A stretch of 64,000 bases of DNA from Isoetes taiwanensis (GCA_021234155.1 JAJEKV010000075.1:3279280-3343279), one strand, 5' to 3'. Shown: positions 24,681 to 38,429, counted from the first letter of the stretch. Notes: a model not told the origin generated them from the sequence alone. Made by a program: numbers and translations.

Positions 24681-26044
24681 TCTTTGGCGTTCTTTGTTCC
24701 TCCAATCCTGCGCCATGCCATTATGGGAAGAAGCAATATGTATAAGATGCATGCAATTCAGACCGTGTCAATTGCAAGGGCTTATATCCAACATATGTTC
24801 TTCTCGTGCCTTCATTTAATACATACTCTTTTGCCTCTTTTTTTTATTTAGCCAAACAGAAACTATCACTCAAATTTAAAAGCAAACTATCACCGAATTA
24901 AAACTTCTACGGTGATGAGTATACATACGTGTATTTTTTGAATCTCAAAGCAAAGTGATCATCTGCCATTTCCATATTCTCTTACTTGTGTTGCTAGTTC
25001 TTTATAGCGACATGTGAATTGTTTTTCCATTTAAAAACTCTTAGGCATGGAAACGTATCAATGCGTTCTACATGATCTCCAATTCTCATTAGAAGGGGGC
25101 AACATGTATAGATGCATGCTATTTTTGATTGTCGGGTCGCTAACGGAGGCATTACGCGTTTTCAGCGATCCGGAACGATAAAGACGCAGATCCCCACAAC
25201 TCTTGTTTTTCTGGGATATATCTACAATGCATATGACTTTAAAATAATGTAAAGTGATCTTATGTCGTTGGTCCCCGAATCATGACTCACATTGCTTTAG
25301 ATATGACCTACGGTCAGAATGATCTAAGAGCTCATGTTGATTTGGGATATATCTTACAATGCATATGGTTTGGGTTATATGTGTGATCCCACGGTCAGAT
25401 TAATTTTTTTGATCTGCATCATTGGTCCAAGATCCAAACTGAGTGCTTTAGATATATCTTGCTCTTCTCGCGGATGGGATGGCCCGGGTTTATCACATTA
25501 AGCGATTCTATGGTGCATATGGCCCATCATGTTAAAATTGATTTATTGGGGATCCCCACTTTCTAATTCAAAAAATGCTAAAAGTTGTATTGAGGGGACC
25601 AAAACCTGTCCCTCATCACCCTCTATAAGAAGGAGTTGGAAACTCCTCAACTAAAAATCCAAACTTCCATTGTTATAATTTTTTTACCTTTTATTGTTAA
25701 AGCTCGAATGCTAATATAATCAAGACATTCTAAAAGATTATAAAAATGGTCTAGGCTCTATGGTAACTACTTAAGCCCTAACAAAAAGTTTAAAGCTCTA
25801 ATAATGGGAGTATTTGTGGAATACTCTAGATGCCCATGGTAACTTTTATAAGTCTAAGGAATTTATAGATAGTTGGATAACCTCAAACTCGAATACAGCA
25901 TCCAAAGACAGATTAAAGTAATCCACCCCCTTAAGCACCAGCTCACAACTGGGTCGAGACTTTAAGTATTGGAAAAAAAGGATTAGGCATGATTCAATTG
26001 AGCATTAGAGCTCTCCTCTAGCAAGATCCCAATTAAAAGGTTGC

Positions 26045-26200
26045 CCTATGGGCATGGTCTAGTGGCGGGACCTTAAATTGCACACTGGTGGTCATGGGTT
26101 TTGAAACCTGACCAATATCGATCTAATGGGGACCTAACTATCGCCCACATAGGGTCCTGGGGTTCAAGTATGATTAACTGCCTTGTAGAAGAGAGAGTTA
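26045..26200 (+). mobile_element. SINE, degraded copy in block 2
   Basis: Counterpart of 8062-8215. The box A region gcatggtctagtggcgggac is kept, while box B (gggttttgaaacctg) is altered by small insertions. Confidence 0.5.
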
Positions 26201-27299
26201 AAAGCTTCTCAGAGCATATTTGCACCTTAAACTTGCCATATGTGCTGACACATGTAAAAGTAGCTCTAACATATTTAAGCCTATGTAATAAGACTGGCTA
26301 TGTGATATGTAGAATAAAAGTGGCGTAAAATATACCTATATGTATGGGTGGCTTCTATGTCATATTAAGAATAAAAAAGTGATAAAATATACTCATGATG
26401 TGATGATAAATAGAATGGCGTCCTTCAATATAAACCAAATTAAAAAGGAAGGGAATAAGTTTAGCGGCTTGGATGGGTATTGGGAAATTCACTAATAAGA
26501 TATCATCGAGTAGGGAAAAAAGTTAGCGAGGTCTAAGAACCTTTATTAGTGAAGTTAGTTACATTGTTGAAGTTGGTGGCTAGAGAACTATTCGGTCCCA
26601 ATTCATGTCTCCATCTGTCGAATTGTTTCTCTCCCCTTTATATTCCGATGTAGCTCACCTTTTAGTAAAAGGTTAGATAACCTCCTTTTTTTTTTATAAA
26701 AGGGTTCACATAGCTTTATAAGATTGAAGACTCACCTTTTTAATACATATATAAAGGCGGTTTCCTTTTATGTTTGGAAGGTAATATTTTTACCAGAGGG
26801 AAAAAGCGTGAGAGCGACACATGTGTCCCTAAAAATAATAACAGGAAATTTAAAAAAAAAGTGGCGACCCTTTAGTTCCTTTGCAAACAATCAGGTCACC
26901 TTTCGATTCACGAACCTTTCTTCCTCGCAAACAATCGGGTTGCGTCGGCTTTCAAGCAAGCTCTTAAATTTCTTGCAAGCAATCCCAATCCCCTGATCTA
27001 CTATGCATTATCTTGGTTTAAGACGGCCCGGTTCAGAGCCACCCTTCTTCTTCTTCTTCTTTACTTCTCTTCACTTCTTCCTTCTTCTTACCCTTCTTAG
27101 TTTTTGTAGTCTTCTTTAAGGGGAAGGAAACCCTTCCCTTCTTCTGAAGACGTCAAAGCTTTTTTGTTTTGTGACCCCAAGTGCACCTTCATTTTTTAAG
27201 CGATTGAGCACAAGCGCATTGGAGGTGGCGGGAAACCGACGAAGCCGGGTTATGCGAAAGAAAAGCTGCGGCCGCCTGAGAAGGAAGAAGGTTGGAAAA

Positions 27300-30200
27300 G
27301 GAAGGAAGGAAGGAATTATCTACTTTGCTCGTCCGCGAGGAGACCATTGTCGGTCCTATTGGACCAATTTCTACTTTGCAAAATCATAGATTCAAATTCT
27401 TGCGGGATTAAAACCCCATGAACAAGGGTTTGAAGGAAAATCCGTCGGTAACAATCGAAAGCCAAAGCTTAGGTTGCCCGCGTGCTAATCATATAAAATG
27501 CGGCTTATCCCAATCTTTATACTCGATCAATTCCATCACCCGTGATTTTGTCTTCACGGTCCAAGTTCACAACCCTTTTTTCCCATGATATCAGGAACCT
27601 TTAACATTGACATTACACCAAACATCACAGATGTTTTTGACACAATAATAAGTTTAAGCCTAGTCGGCCGGTGTTGTTCTAGGTCAAACAAAATGCAAGA
27701 GACGTATCGTAGGGTTATATGCTAAGGGGCGTTTCAAAACCCGGTGTGCCCGAACAAAAGCATAAAAAAATTTTTTTAAAGTGTGAAACTCATCCTCAAT
27801 AGCACCGGTTTGGCGGCCAGAGCTGTCTGGCGAGGGCTCTATTTTGCAGATCACCGATGCGGTGGTGCCGGGCACTGTCTGAATGGAGGCAATGAGTGCG
27901 CTTTCGAGGGGGCAGTGGGGAGCCTTGAGTGGTACGTGGGCCGGGGCTAACCGCGAGGTTGATGTGCTCCATGGGCCATTTTGACTGCTTTAAAGCAATA
28001 CGAGAGCGCGCCGAAACAGCATCTGGGCCACTCCGCGGGCTATCACCGCGATCGACATTTGCGCCCGGTATGCGCATCGTGCTCACGCACTTTCCCGTAT
28101 CTGGCGAACCAGCGTCTCTCTTGCCTCCAGCGGGCCCTAAAGCGCATTGCCGGACTCATGGCCCGCGGTGTAAGCCCGGTCGCGGGGCGAGCATCTGGTA
28201 ACCACTTTTACGAAAATGAGCTGATGTGTCTATCAGGGGGCTGCCCCAGGCGGCAAAGAATCCCGTTTTCGCCAGCGAGGAATCGATAGGGGACTGAAGG
28301 TTTTACCCAAGTGCGCGTGCCAAAATGCCTTGCACTTTTGCTCCGGAAGTCATTCGAATTAGCCCCGAAGAGGCCGGCCAAGACTAACCGATGCGTCTGA
28401 AGGACGAACTCGACCCAGGTGCACGGAACAAAATGTGGTGATGGCTTCAATCTTATAGCTACTGGTATTTGTTACGCCTCATCAGCACCGACCTGCTTGT
28501 CACCCATAGCCGGGATGGGGCCTCCGTGAAGGCGAGGGGAGGGGCTTTCCACCCTAATTGCCCAGCCAGGTGGTGGCGTCCTGAGGGCATCCCCGTGTCT
28601 GCCGAGGAGGCATGGGAGATTGTGATGAAGAAGGGATATGAGAGTCCCTACGGTCTTGGCAGTTAATGGCACATGCTCTGGCAGCGACAAAATGTGTCCT
28701 AGAACATCCAGGAGTGAGGCTACGCTTCACGGGGTGTGGGCCCGGCCGGTGTATCGTCGCATAGATGAAGCTGGCGGGATGACCTGATACCACAAAGGCT
28801 GTATGCCATCCCCATGCTTTCGATGGCAGCGAAATTAGCGATCCGCAAAAAGGGTGGTGGCGAGGCAACTACTGGCGGACCGATACTGCGGTAACTGGCC
28901 CGTGCGAGAACATCACGCCAAAACAACTCTCGCTACAACCTGTACATATGGCATTACCACGCACGGAAGAGGCAGCGAGGGAGCCAGATTGGCCGCGGTC
29001 GCCGAAGCTTTCCCAGGGGACCATTATCCCATGCCCCTAAAGTCCCTGGCATTCTTCGATCGGCCAAGGTGATTGCATGCCGGTAAGTGCCTTGGCGTAA
29101 AGATATGGTCTCGTTGGTGGCGGTTGGCTTCCCCCACATTGAGGGCTGTATCCACAGCTACCCTGCTTGACCTTGCAGTCCAAGCTGCCACTCGAGAATG
29201 CCGATAGCGGTTTGGCAAATCACCGGAAGCGGTATGATGCGGTGGGTAATTGTGGGACGGTGTGGTAAGCCCTTGTGAATGGGAACAACCGCGTGGTCCG
29301 GCTGACCAGGAGGCGCCCTCTGCAATGCTGGTAGAGCAGGGGTGGTGAGGCCGGCACAAGCGGTACGCCCGCCCGCCAGGCAACTTCCGGCCTCACCACC
29401 CGCCAGGGTCAGCCTTCGCCTTCCAGCTGGCCACGTTGCGGTACTCCTCCCAGCATCTGTCCACGAGAGTCAATGGGGAACCCATCTGTGGGTATGAAGG
29501 CGTCTGTGGCGTCTGCAAGCGGGTCATAAATTTTAGCGCAAAGTCTTACGTTTCCCTTGCAGGGTGCGATCATCCCGCCTTGGTGGGCTGGCCAGCGAAA
29601 CACTCTGTAAAAGGTTGAGGAAGTGGAATTCAGGCCGAACTATCTCCCACTGATGCGCAGCGAATGCAAAAGCAGCGTACGTCGCTGCGAATGTAGGCGT
29701 ATGCGGTATTCGATACCTGGCGGTGCACGGATCGAATAATGTGTGACGGGCTGCCCGCTTCGTTCGCTGCGGTCGCGTCAAAATAACCATGGATTCTGGC
29801 GGAGGAATGTTAGCGACCGGCGGCAGCGAGTGCCTTGTAACACTGTCCATTTGCATCCCGCGTAATAGCGGTCGGTGGTGCTGTCTGGCGCTTGCTCTAC
29901 AATGTGGAGGAGTGCAGTGGGAGGGGCGTCCATGAGCATCTCGGCGTAGTCGGCTTTGCTTTCATAATCGAGTTTCTCAGCGAGGGGCGGTGAGGGGCTG
30001 GCATAGTGGGGGATTCTGGCGGCTGCTTGGCCAGTCCAAATAAAGTGGGAGGTGATGCAGTGCGATCTCTCCTCATCCCGTGTCTGTGCCCACAGGAAGC
30101 TTGTTGATGAGAGATTACATATCTTAGCATGGCTACAAGCACACCAGTCCACCACACTGGACCCTCCCCTGATTGTCCTGGCATGTGCGCCCCAGAATCG

Positions 30201-31690
30201 AGACAGCCAGCGCGTGAAGGCCATTGCAAATTATCAAGTCAAAAATGCCACATAGCGAGAACAGCTATGCCAGCGGTGACACAGGCTGTCATCCGACCAG
30301 CGTGGCGGGCTATACCAGGGAGGCGTGAAGTGCGGGACATCGTCGGCCGAGGTCAAGTCGCATGGGCTGCTCCTACTCCTGTCCGTGCATTGAAATCTCC
30401 AAGAAGGGACTGACCCTACCCAGCTAGCGATCTTTGTATGTCATCATATAGATCGACATCACGGGTCCATCCCTATCCGCTTGCTCGGGGTGGCTGCGAT
30501 AGAAGGTCTTTGTCTGCGTGAAATAAATATGACGAGAAAAAAAGGGGTTACCCTTTGGTATTATGCACCACGAACCCAGTACGGTTATGTCTTCTGTCTT
30601 GGAGGATATAGCAAGATGTGCCAAGGTTGTCCGTGTGAAAACCTCCCCCATGACCCATTTATCTGTACAAGTATTGAAAATAGAAATGTTGGTAACACAA
30701 ATCGTCGAATTGCCTGTGCCAGTATGCTCCCATGTCTCCATGAGGAAGATGAGATCCATAAACGCCCACGGGTTCCAGGCTGTCCCCTACGCCAAGGGAA
30801 GCCTCGACAATTCCATGAGACCACCTGGGAGGCACAATTCCTATTTGTCGGCCGGGGATGGTATCAAACTTCGGTTTGAGGAAGAACCGAAACCGAATGA
30901 GTCAAAAGAGATGGAAAACCAGGAGAAACCCGGCTTATCATCATTGAAAGCCATGAAAGAGAACAAAGGGTAAAGGCAAGGAAAGAACCGGTGAAGTAAA
31001 AATGCGAAAGCGAGGCCACGTCCTGAAAGTGACCAATGAGGACGGTTAAAATTTCTTCACCGGTATCGGGCATCCCGCGGAACAAGCCTGAGCACCCCGT
31101 TGGCCGAATGCCTGCGACCCGACGAAGCTCCACATGCTGGCGTTGCCTCCTGTTGCCCGCGTTGTGAGGTCCCGCGTCTACGGGGATGTCCCCCTTCAAC
31201 ATACGGCCACGGCGCAATATGGCATCACGCGCATTGCATGCATAGTGAATATGACAATGAAAATGCGGTCTGCGACCCGGTGAGCCCCATCTTGGGAGCT
31301 GCTTTCCCGAGAAATGTGAACTGGCCCGGGAATGTCATCCGGTCGAGAATGTGTGTTGGATGTGGTGGGCGGGGCTCTCCCCTATTTGATTACGGCATGC
31401 CTCGAACTACCCAGTTGGCCTCTCCGCTGCGCTCCACAGGTGCGGCTGCGGGTCAAAGTGGTAGGCGGGGTCTGGCATCTTTGGGGTGGTGGTGGCTGGG
31501 ATGGCGTGGAGTGGTAGGTGTGGGCGGGATGGCGCGGTGGCTGGAGTGTTTGGCGGAGCGGGCTTGGTGCCGATTATGGAGCTATGGGCGGGATAGCGGT
31601 TTGAGCAGCGTTCTGGCCTGTGAAGTCGGGAGGAGACAGCTCTTCACAATTGCTTTGCTGTTGTATCCATCTCACCTTTGCACTACTTGC
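27300..31690 (-). mobile_element. LINE-A, block-2 copy, heavily degraded
   Basis: Collinear with 9746-14122 on the minus strand. Recognisable are endonuclease SWNCRGFPW and MDLIFLMETWEHTG (about 30720-30815), FNA-type residues near 30385, AGFRP-region fragments near 29050-29350 and the IEDEFHT motif near 27795. The 3' end (27300-27780) is blended with flank sequence, and 30865-31085 has no counterpart in copy 1. Confidence 0.65.
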
Positions 31691-34539
31691 ATTTTTTATT
31701 TTATTTTCTTTTGTTTTTTTTTTTTGTTGTGCAAAGTTTTTTACTGCGGTCTCTTTTTTGCTGCCTCTTATTATCTATTTCACAGGCTGAAGGTACAAGA
31801 AGGTCATTCTCTTTCCACATTTGCCTTGTACTTCTTTCTGCTTTGGTAAAATCATAGATTCAAAAAAACTCCTTGTTTTGATGCATTAGCCTAAAGGCCA
31901 TGAACAAGAATAATAAAATTGCTCCATCTTCTTTGCAGCATGAAGTGGAAGCTAAAGCGCTTTTTCTAGGGGCTATTCTATATAGGAAAAACATTAAGAT
32001 TATTGAAAAAATTCTTTACTAGATTCTTCTCGAAGAAATTCCATCATCTTTGAGATTTTGCCCTTACATCCATAGGGGGTTGCTCACCTTTTTTTTCCTA
32101 TGATTTCATTGTGAACTTTAACATTGACATTACAATTCAACATGTGGATAGATATTTACATCCTGGCTAATAAGTTTTTAAGCCTAGCTTTGAAGCTTGC
32201 AATTGTTCTAGGTCGGGGCTTGCCCTCTTAAGAGTCTTATCAATAGGCTTATATGCTCGTATAATATCTGGTTTCCCCAAACCGAAAGTGCATTACCTAT
32301 GAACTTAAAAGCATAAAAAGAGCATTTTTATTCAACTTAGGACAACACTATGTCAATAAATATGTCAATAAATACATTTTGAAAGACACAATGCAAACAA
32401 CCAAAATATTGGCAATCCTACAAGGCATTGTTTGGTAATCATATGAAACAAATAAATTTATTTCATAATAACAATTGGTTGCAACCAATTCCAATACAAA
32501 CTCTATTCTTCAAGCTCTATTACAACTCTCCTTCCATCTAGATACAAGTTTCAAGAGGGCAAACCACTCTGACACCACTGTTTCTTTGTCGAGAGATTAA
32601 AAAGAACAGGTTTGAGGGAATCATATTTGAAAAACAAAAGCAAAGGAGAATAAATGCAAACTATTCTACTAGCAAAACATCATAAGTGACGTAACCCCAA
32701 AAAGTAAAAATGCTTGAAAACAATAGGAAGATTAATCAATTAAGTCACGTAATTAACCCCCAAAAAATATAAAAATGCTTGAAAACAATAGGGAAGAATA
32801 CCGGGCAATAGCGATAATAGATCGATCAAATGTCTTGGCATTCCGCCAAGAGCAAATATTTTTTGTAGCGTGAATCTTGTGTTACATTTGTGGTGGTGTT
32901 TGAGATGGTTTCCATTAATTCCATTCTTACATATTCCCCGTAGAATATTCCATTACGTACTTAAACATTGAAATTAGTCACAATTATTGTTATAGGAAAT
33001 AAAACAATCTCGGAGAACATATGTTACATGATCAATAAGCTTCTTTGGCCCTTGTTTTGGCCGATTCCCACGTGTTACACGACTTTCGTTAAGCCACTTT
33101 GTTTCCAAAGCCGAGACTCTAGCCCTCTTTCACATTGTTTAAGACTTAACACAAATTCCCCATAATTAATTTGAAAGGAGAAATGTTCAAGGTGCCTTGC
33201 CTGCTATGATAAATTTCTTGTAATAACTTAAATCTTTGCTAATAGTATACGTATATTTGTTTAAAGATCCTTATTAATTTTAGTCTTTACATTAGATTAA
33301 CCAGAGGAATATTTTAACATGGGTATCAAGGTCAGAGGTCTGGCATAGACATTCTATCATTCTTTCTCTTTTCCTTGCTCCCATAGGCACGCCCCCGAGC
33401 ACCACCATATTCCCTTCCTGGGATTGATCGTCCTCAATCAAGGAAATATATGATAAATTAACATAATTAAGTCCAATGGTTACACCCCAACCCCGAGTGA
33501 GTCCACAATAAAAAATATTTAAGTCTGGTCCTTTAGGCTAAAAAATTTCAAGTCCAGCCCTTAAAGGCTAAAAAGTTTTGAAGCAATTTGAGGCTATCCA
33601 CGTTGCAGCCATCTAGGATTTAGGGAGCTTAAGAATCGCTGGATTTCATCTAGGATGAGAAAAATTCATCGAAATTCCAAAGATGTTCATCGTAACAGGA
33701 AGTTATGCCTGTTAGGGAGAATTAGCGATCAAACTGATTTTTGTAGAAACACAAATCAAATTGGTTTTGTTCTATTGGTAGTAGCGGTTCTATTTTAGTG
33801 CATTCAAATGCACAAAATTATCTTTACTGAAAACTTGCGGAATCAACAAGAAACTGATGAAAATGGCCAAAAGATACCTAAAAACTTCAAAATCTTGGAA
33901 CTTGCCAAAAATAATGGCCCCGGATCAAAATCACAAGGAACCTTACCCGTCCGGCGCCATTGGCGCTCGACCGCGATCGGTAACACCTCTTCTTCCGCGG
34001 CGAGACGAGGGTAAGAAAGAAAGAGAGAATGAAAAAAGGGAAATAGGGGATTTTTTGGGCCAATACCAAGATGACACATAAAGCGTCATCCACGAACAAG
34101 AATGTCAAGTGGCCTTTGGTGAGCGCAAGTAACGGCGTCACTTTGTTGACATCCTAAGAATGTCAAGTAAGTTAGACATTCCCTATGAGGCGAGAAATGC
34201 CCCTAAAAAAGCGAGGGGCATTTTTCACTAACTTGCCAAAAAATAATGGAATTTTACAATTTGCCCTTTAAAATATAACCAACTAGACCATGGATTGTCA
34301 TAACACTGAGCGATCATGGCCTTTAATAATGACAAAGAAATTTATATTAAAACCCTACAAAAAGAAGTTTTGTGTGAAGTCGAATAGTTCTCAATTCTAG
34401 ACATATTGTTACACACACCAAATAACTTTAGAGTGTCTTATTGATGCGCTTCGCTTATAGAGCAAAAAAAAAAAAGAAGTCTTGCTTGTAACTAAGAGTT
34501 TTGGAGAGTACAACAAAAAAAAGAAAACTCACCTCCAAA

Positions 34540-37500
34540 ACCAAGTCCAAAACTTTTACCTCAATCACTTTGATTCCCTAAAATTGGGGTGTCCAATAAA
34601 CATAGGAGATTGAGGCCAATCTCCTTGACAAATACCACTTATAAGGTATTAGCCAAGATCCCGCCAATAGATTAAAGGCTTGCCTTATAAATGTTATAAA
34701 TCCATGTCGGTGCCGCTTTCCTCCCCAAAGACATATTCTTGACAATTACATTGGGGCTCTTTGAAGGGCTACATTGGAATAAGTCATGTCCAAGCAAGAA
34801 TGTCTATTGCTCAAGTTGGGATTTCAAGAGAGCATATGATACTATCGGTTAAGTTCTTGGAGAAAGCTATGGCCCACCTAGGATTATCCGAAAAAGGTGT
34901 ATCAAAAAGTCTTTGGATTCAATTCAACAAAGAACCTCGGCTTTATTGTCAATGGTGCAACTCTTGACAAAATTCCGGTGCAGGAGAGGGTAAGGCAAGG
35001 TTGTCCTTTAGCCCTTACCTTTTTCGATTCTTTGCCGAGAAATGCTCACAAAATTAGTACTACAAATGCAAGACAAAGGAGACATTCAATCACTGCAACT
35101 ACCAAAAGGGGAAGGTACCTTTTCCATAATGCAATATGCTGATGATACCTTTGTTTTTTTTTGAAGGAAGGAGAAAGTCTCCAAAAATTTCTTGCAGCAA
35201 TGGAAAGGTTTGGCGATGCGGTTTTACGGAGTTTGCTTGAACAAAAATAAAAGTGCTATAATATTGGATTCTGAGGAGAAAACCATGCAAGGGATTAAAG
35301 TGTTAAGTAAAGATGCAGGTACTGTCATATAAGGTATCCCTTTGTCACTAAACTCTACATTGGTTTGGGTGCATATTCACACGGGGGGTGACTCCAGGCA
35401 ACGAGAGCTGTTGGATAGGCATATTCACCCCTTATTCCTTAATCTACAGCGTACGTATAGTTCCTCATTTGTGGGGTATGCAAGTACAAAATTTGCTATA
35501 CTGTATAACAAGATTCGCAAAATACTATAAGATTTCAAGCGGAATACTATATGGTGTTGATTTCGTACATGCAAAATACAATTATGAGGGCTCTGTACGC
35601 CCTCACGTCACTTCGTGAATATGCACCCAAATCAAAGGGGGATTTAATTTAAATGTTTGGACCCAATGGTTGTGTTAATTAATGTCAATGGTAGTTATGT
35701 GTTGGTTGTCAATGTCAATGGTTGTTATGTGTTGGTTGTTATGTGTTGGGGATTTAATTTTTTATATGTTGGATATTAATGGTTTGTGTTGCAAAAAAAA
35801 AAATCTTTGGCCCCTTCCGGGCCTTAGGACGCCACCCGGGTGTGACAAAAAATTAGAATTTAGAAAAAAAACTAGAATTCATTTGAGGCTTTCATCACAC
35901 ACGTAGCTTTTTGAATTTGATCACAATAAAACAAATAGAACATAAGTAAAAGTTACCATAAAGATGAAGCAAGATTGATCCCATTATTACAGAAAGTCAT
36001 AAAGTTTGCAACACCCATACACAAACATTTTCAAGCTGGAATTCAAGAGCGACCTTTGGCCTCCATGGATTCTTGTGGTGAGAAACAAAAGTGGGAAACT
36101 TTTACGAAAGTTAGCACAAGGATCTAGAAGCCTTGAATTTGCTTAATAACCTTGCCTCAAAATCTAAAAATGCATGGTAATTTTTACAAAGCTTCATTCG
36201 GAATGAGCCATAAAACAATATCCAATAAGCGCAATCCTATATTAATCACCGGTAGGATGTGAAAGCCTACCAAACCGCCGAAAAATTATTGTTTTAGAGT
36301 AGATAACTTAACCAAACATATACATATCATACACTATCAAAAGATCTCAAAGAGAAACTTTCCAACATATAAAAAACATCTTAAACAAAAGCTACGGATC
36401 AAAAGTTATGATAAGAAATGTGTGTTCCGTGGGAACGCACTACATCTCTCGCCCTTCAAACCCTTCATGTGCCCATTATGCACCACACACACACAAAAGG
36501 GCTTTTGTTGTGAGCCATTGATTGTTGACCATTGGAAAAAAAAAAAGGCTAAAATCAATGGCCCTTCATGTGCCATTATACATCCTGCAAAAAGAAGGGC
36601 TTTGTTGTGAACCATTGGTTGTTGACCATTGAAAAAAGGCTAAAATCAATGGCTGAAATTATGCACTCTAGATGTGCGCGATTAGTACATCCATTTGAAT
36701 ACATACATCCGAAATCATAGGAAAACCTTGGTGAAAAGCATACAAGAACACAAAGAAAACCCCCCGTTATTATGCTACATATTGAAAGGCCTTTTGGGAT
36801 CAATTGTGACTAGGATCAAAAAGAAGTTGGGATCATATTCCTCCTCTCTGTCCTTGGCGGGTAGAATTCAAATAGCAAATGCTGTTATAGGAAGCACTCA
36901 TGTATATTTCTCCTACTCGTAATAGGGGGATAAAAGCATCATATGGTAAGATTGAAAACGTTATCAGAAAATTTCATTTGGCAGGGGTCCATAAAGTTGC
37001 ATGGAATGATCGACTAAGTCCAAGAAAGAAGGTGGGATGGGATGCAAAGATTTATTTCTACAGGCCAAGCTTCGGCTGCTAAGATGATTTGGAAGCCATC
37101 TGAGAATAATTCCCATCCCGGTAAAACGTGGTTAGGATGCTTGGGTATTAGGAGTCTTACCCCATGGCGGCCATAGTCTCAAGCATCAATTACACGATTA
37201 CGCATTCTTCCAATTTAATCCTTGTCCAAATACTTCCTCCATCCTTAGAAGAATGTTCGGGGCTTGGAATATGGCCTCTCTTTTTGCTATAAGCCTCCAA
37301 TTGTTGACACCAAAGCCAAAGAGATAAATTTCTTTTGGCATCCGTATTGTTGATAGTGAAACTAATTATCTCGCACTTATGCATCCCCGAAGTACATACA
37401 ATGGAATCAGGCGGATTGAGGACAGATTGGAGATCTTTGGGATGAAAACACATGGCTGGAAACCATGGGAAGTAATAGTAAGAGTTGACCAAAGGATCAA

Positions 37501-38424
37501 ATCTAGACAAATTGATATACAATACAAGTTGATGGAAAAATTAGACATGTGGACGAAGATTAGCTAGTACCACCAATCAGTAACATTTAAAAGGTAAAGA
37601 AATATGCTAGAGTAAAGTCCGATCTACAAAGCTTTAATCAGTCACAAGCCTTCCAAGGCAACTCTACTTTGGAATTGTGAAGAAGAGACATTGAAGCGGT
37701 TGTATGCAAAAGGGATGGAAAAGCTACAATGCAAACAAGATCAAAACTTTTCGGTGGCTGATTTTACACCAAGGGCTAACAACAAACTACAAAAAGACAT
37801 AAATGGATCCTAATATACGGATTATTTGTCCATTGGGTTGTGGTGAAATAAAAACATCCAACCATGTGTTCCAATGTCCCTTGGATTATGGAATTAAAGG
37901 CTGGTCAGCTGTGTTAATAAAGGGAACAATTGGAGGTCGAGGGTCTTATAGAGTTTCCTCAACACGCATAACGGGATTTTTTTATGTACAACAAGGTCAC
38001 TAGGCTCTTCGGTCAATTTTGGAAACACCGAGGAACGGGGTGGCTATGGAAAACAAGAATCCCAACATTATATGGCTAAAACAAACATTTTTCACAATTA
38101 GCAAACACAAATTGGCACATAAGTCCTTGAAGGAAAAAATTATGATTAGGATGGAATGCCTTTGGTAGATTTGAGGGGGTAACTATGATTTCTTTGTTCT
38201 TAATCTAATGATGATGATGACATGTTACCTGATGCCATGAGGAGGCCCCGATGGGGGCCCGGCGGGAGGATAGGAAGTATGGCGGAGACTTCAGGATAAT
38301 GGCGAGGACACAAATGGGCCGAGGAGTGAAGAAAGGGGACCTCTTCATTCAGCTAAAAGCAGGAAGTCATACATCACGACTGCTCTAAAAGGATTCTTAA
38401 GAGGTGAACATGGAACACAATAAC
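34540..38424 (+). mobile_element. 5'-truncated L1 LINE, block-2 copy
   Basis: Counterpart of 16955-20833 with the same T-run frameshift after YADDTFVF (35150-35160) and the same nested insertion. Many extra indels break the frames, including within LDFKRAYDTIS and the zinc-binding region (PLGCGEIKTSNHVFQCPL near 37830-37880). The sharing of the nested insertion shows that both copies descend from one already-interrupted element. Confidence 0.75.
35360..35635. mobile_element. MITE, block-2 copy
   Basis: Counterpart of 17767-18046. The left terminal repeat is intact (ttggtttgggtgcatattca). In the right one the C-rich run is shortened (gtcacttcgtgaatatgcac). Confidence 0.65.
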
Positions 38425-38429
38425 CTTAG

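Larger units (their letters stand above)
20834..38424 (+). repeat. Large tandem block, copy 2 (about 17.6 kb, degraded)
   Basis: A collinear second copy of 2842-20833. Some stretches are nearly identical (33170-33680 against 15590-16098, about 500 bp with hardly a change). Others carry an indel or substitution every 10-20 bp. Changes often fall at C-rich triplets such as CAG, CTG and CCGG. 27170-27780 looks like an interleaving of two different copy-1 sequences. It ends at aacacaataacc near 38424, where the similarity stops. It could be a genuine tandem duplication with poor base quality, or a false duplication made during assembly. I favour an artefact or an unpolished copy over natural decay. 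Confidence 0.8.
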
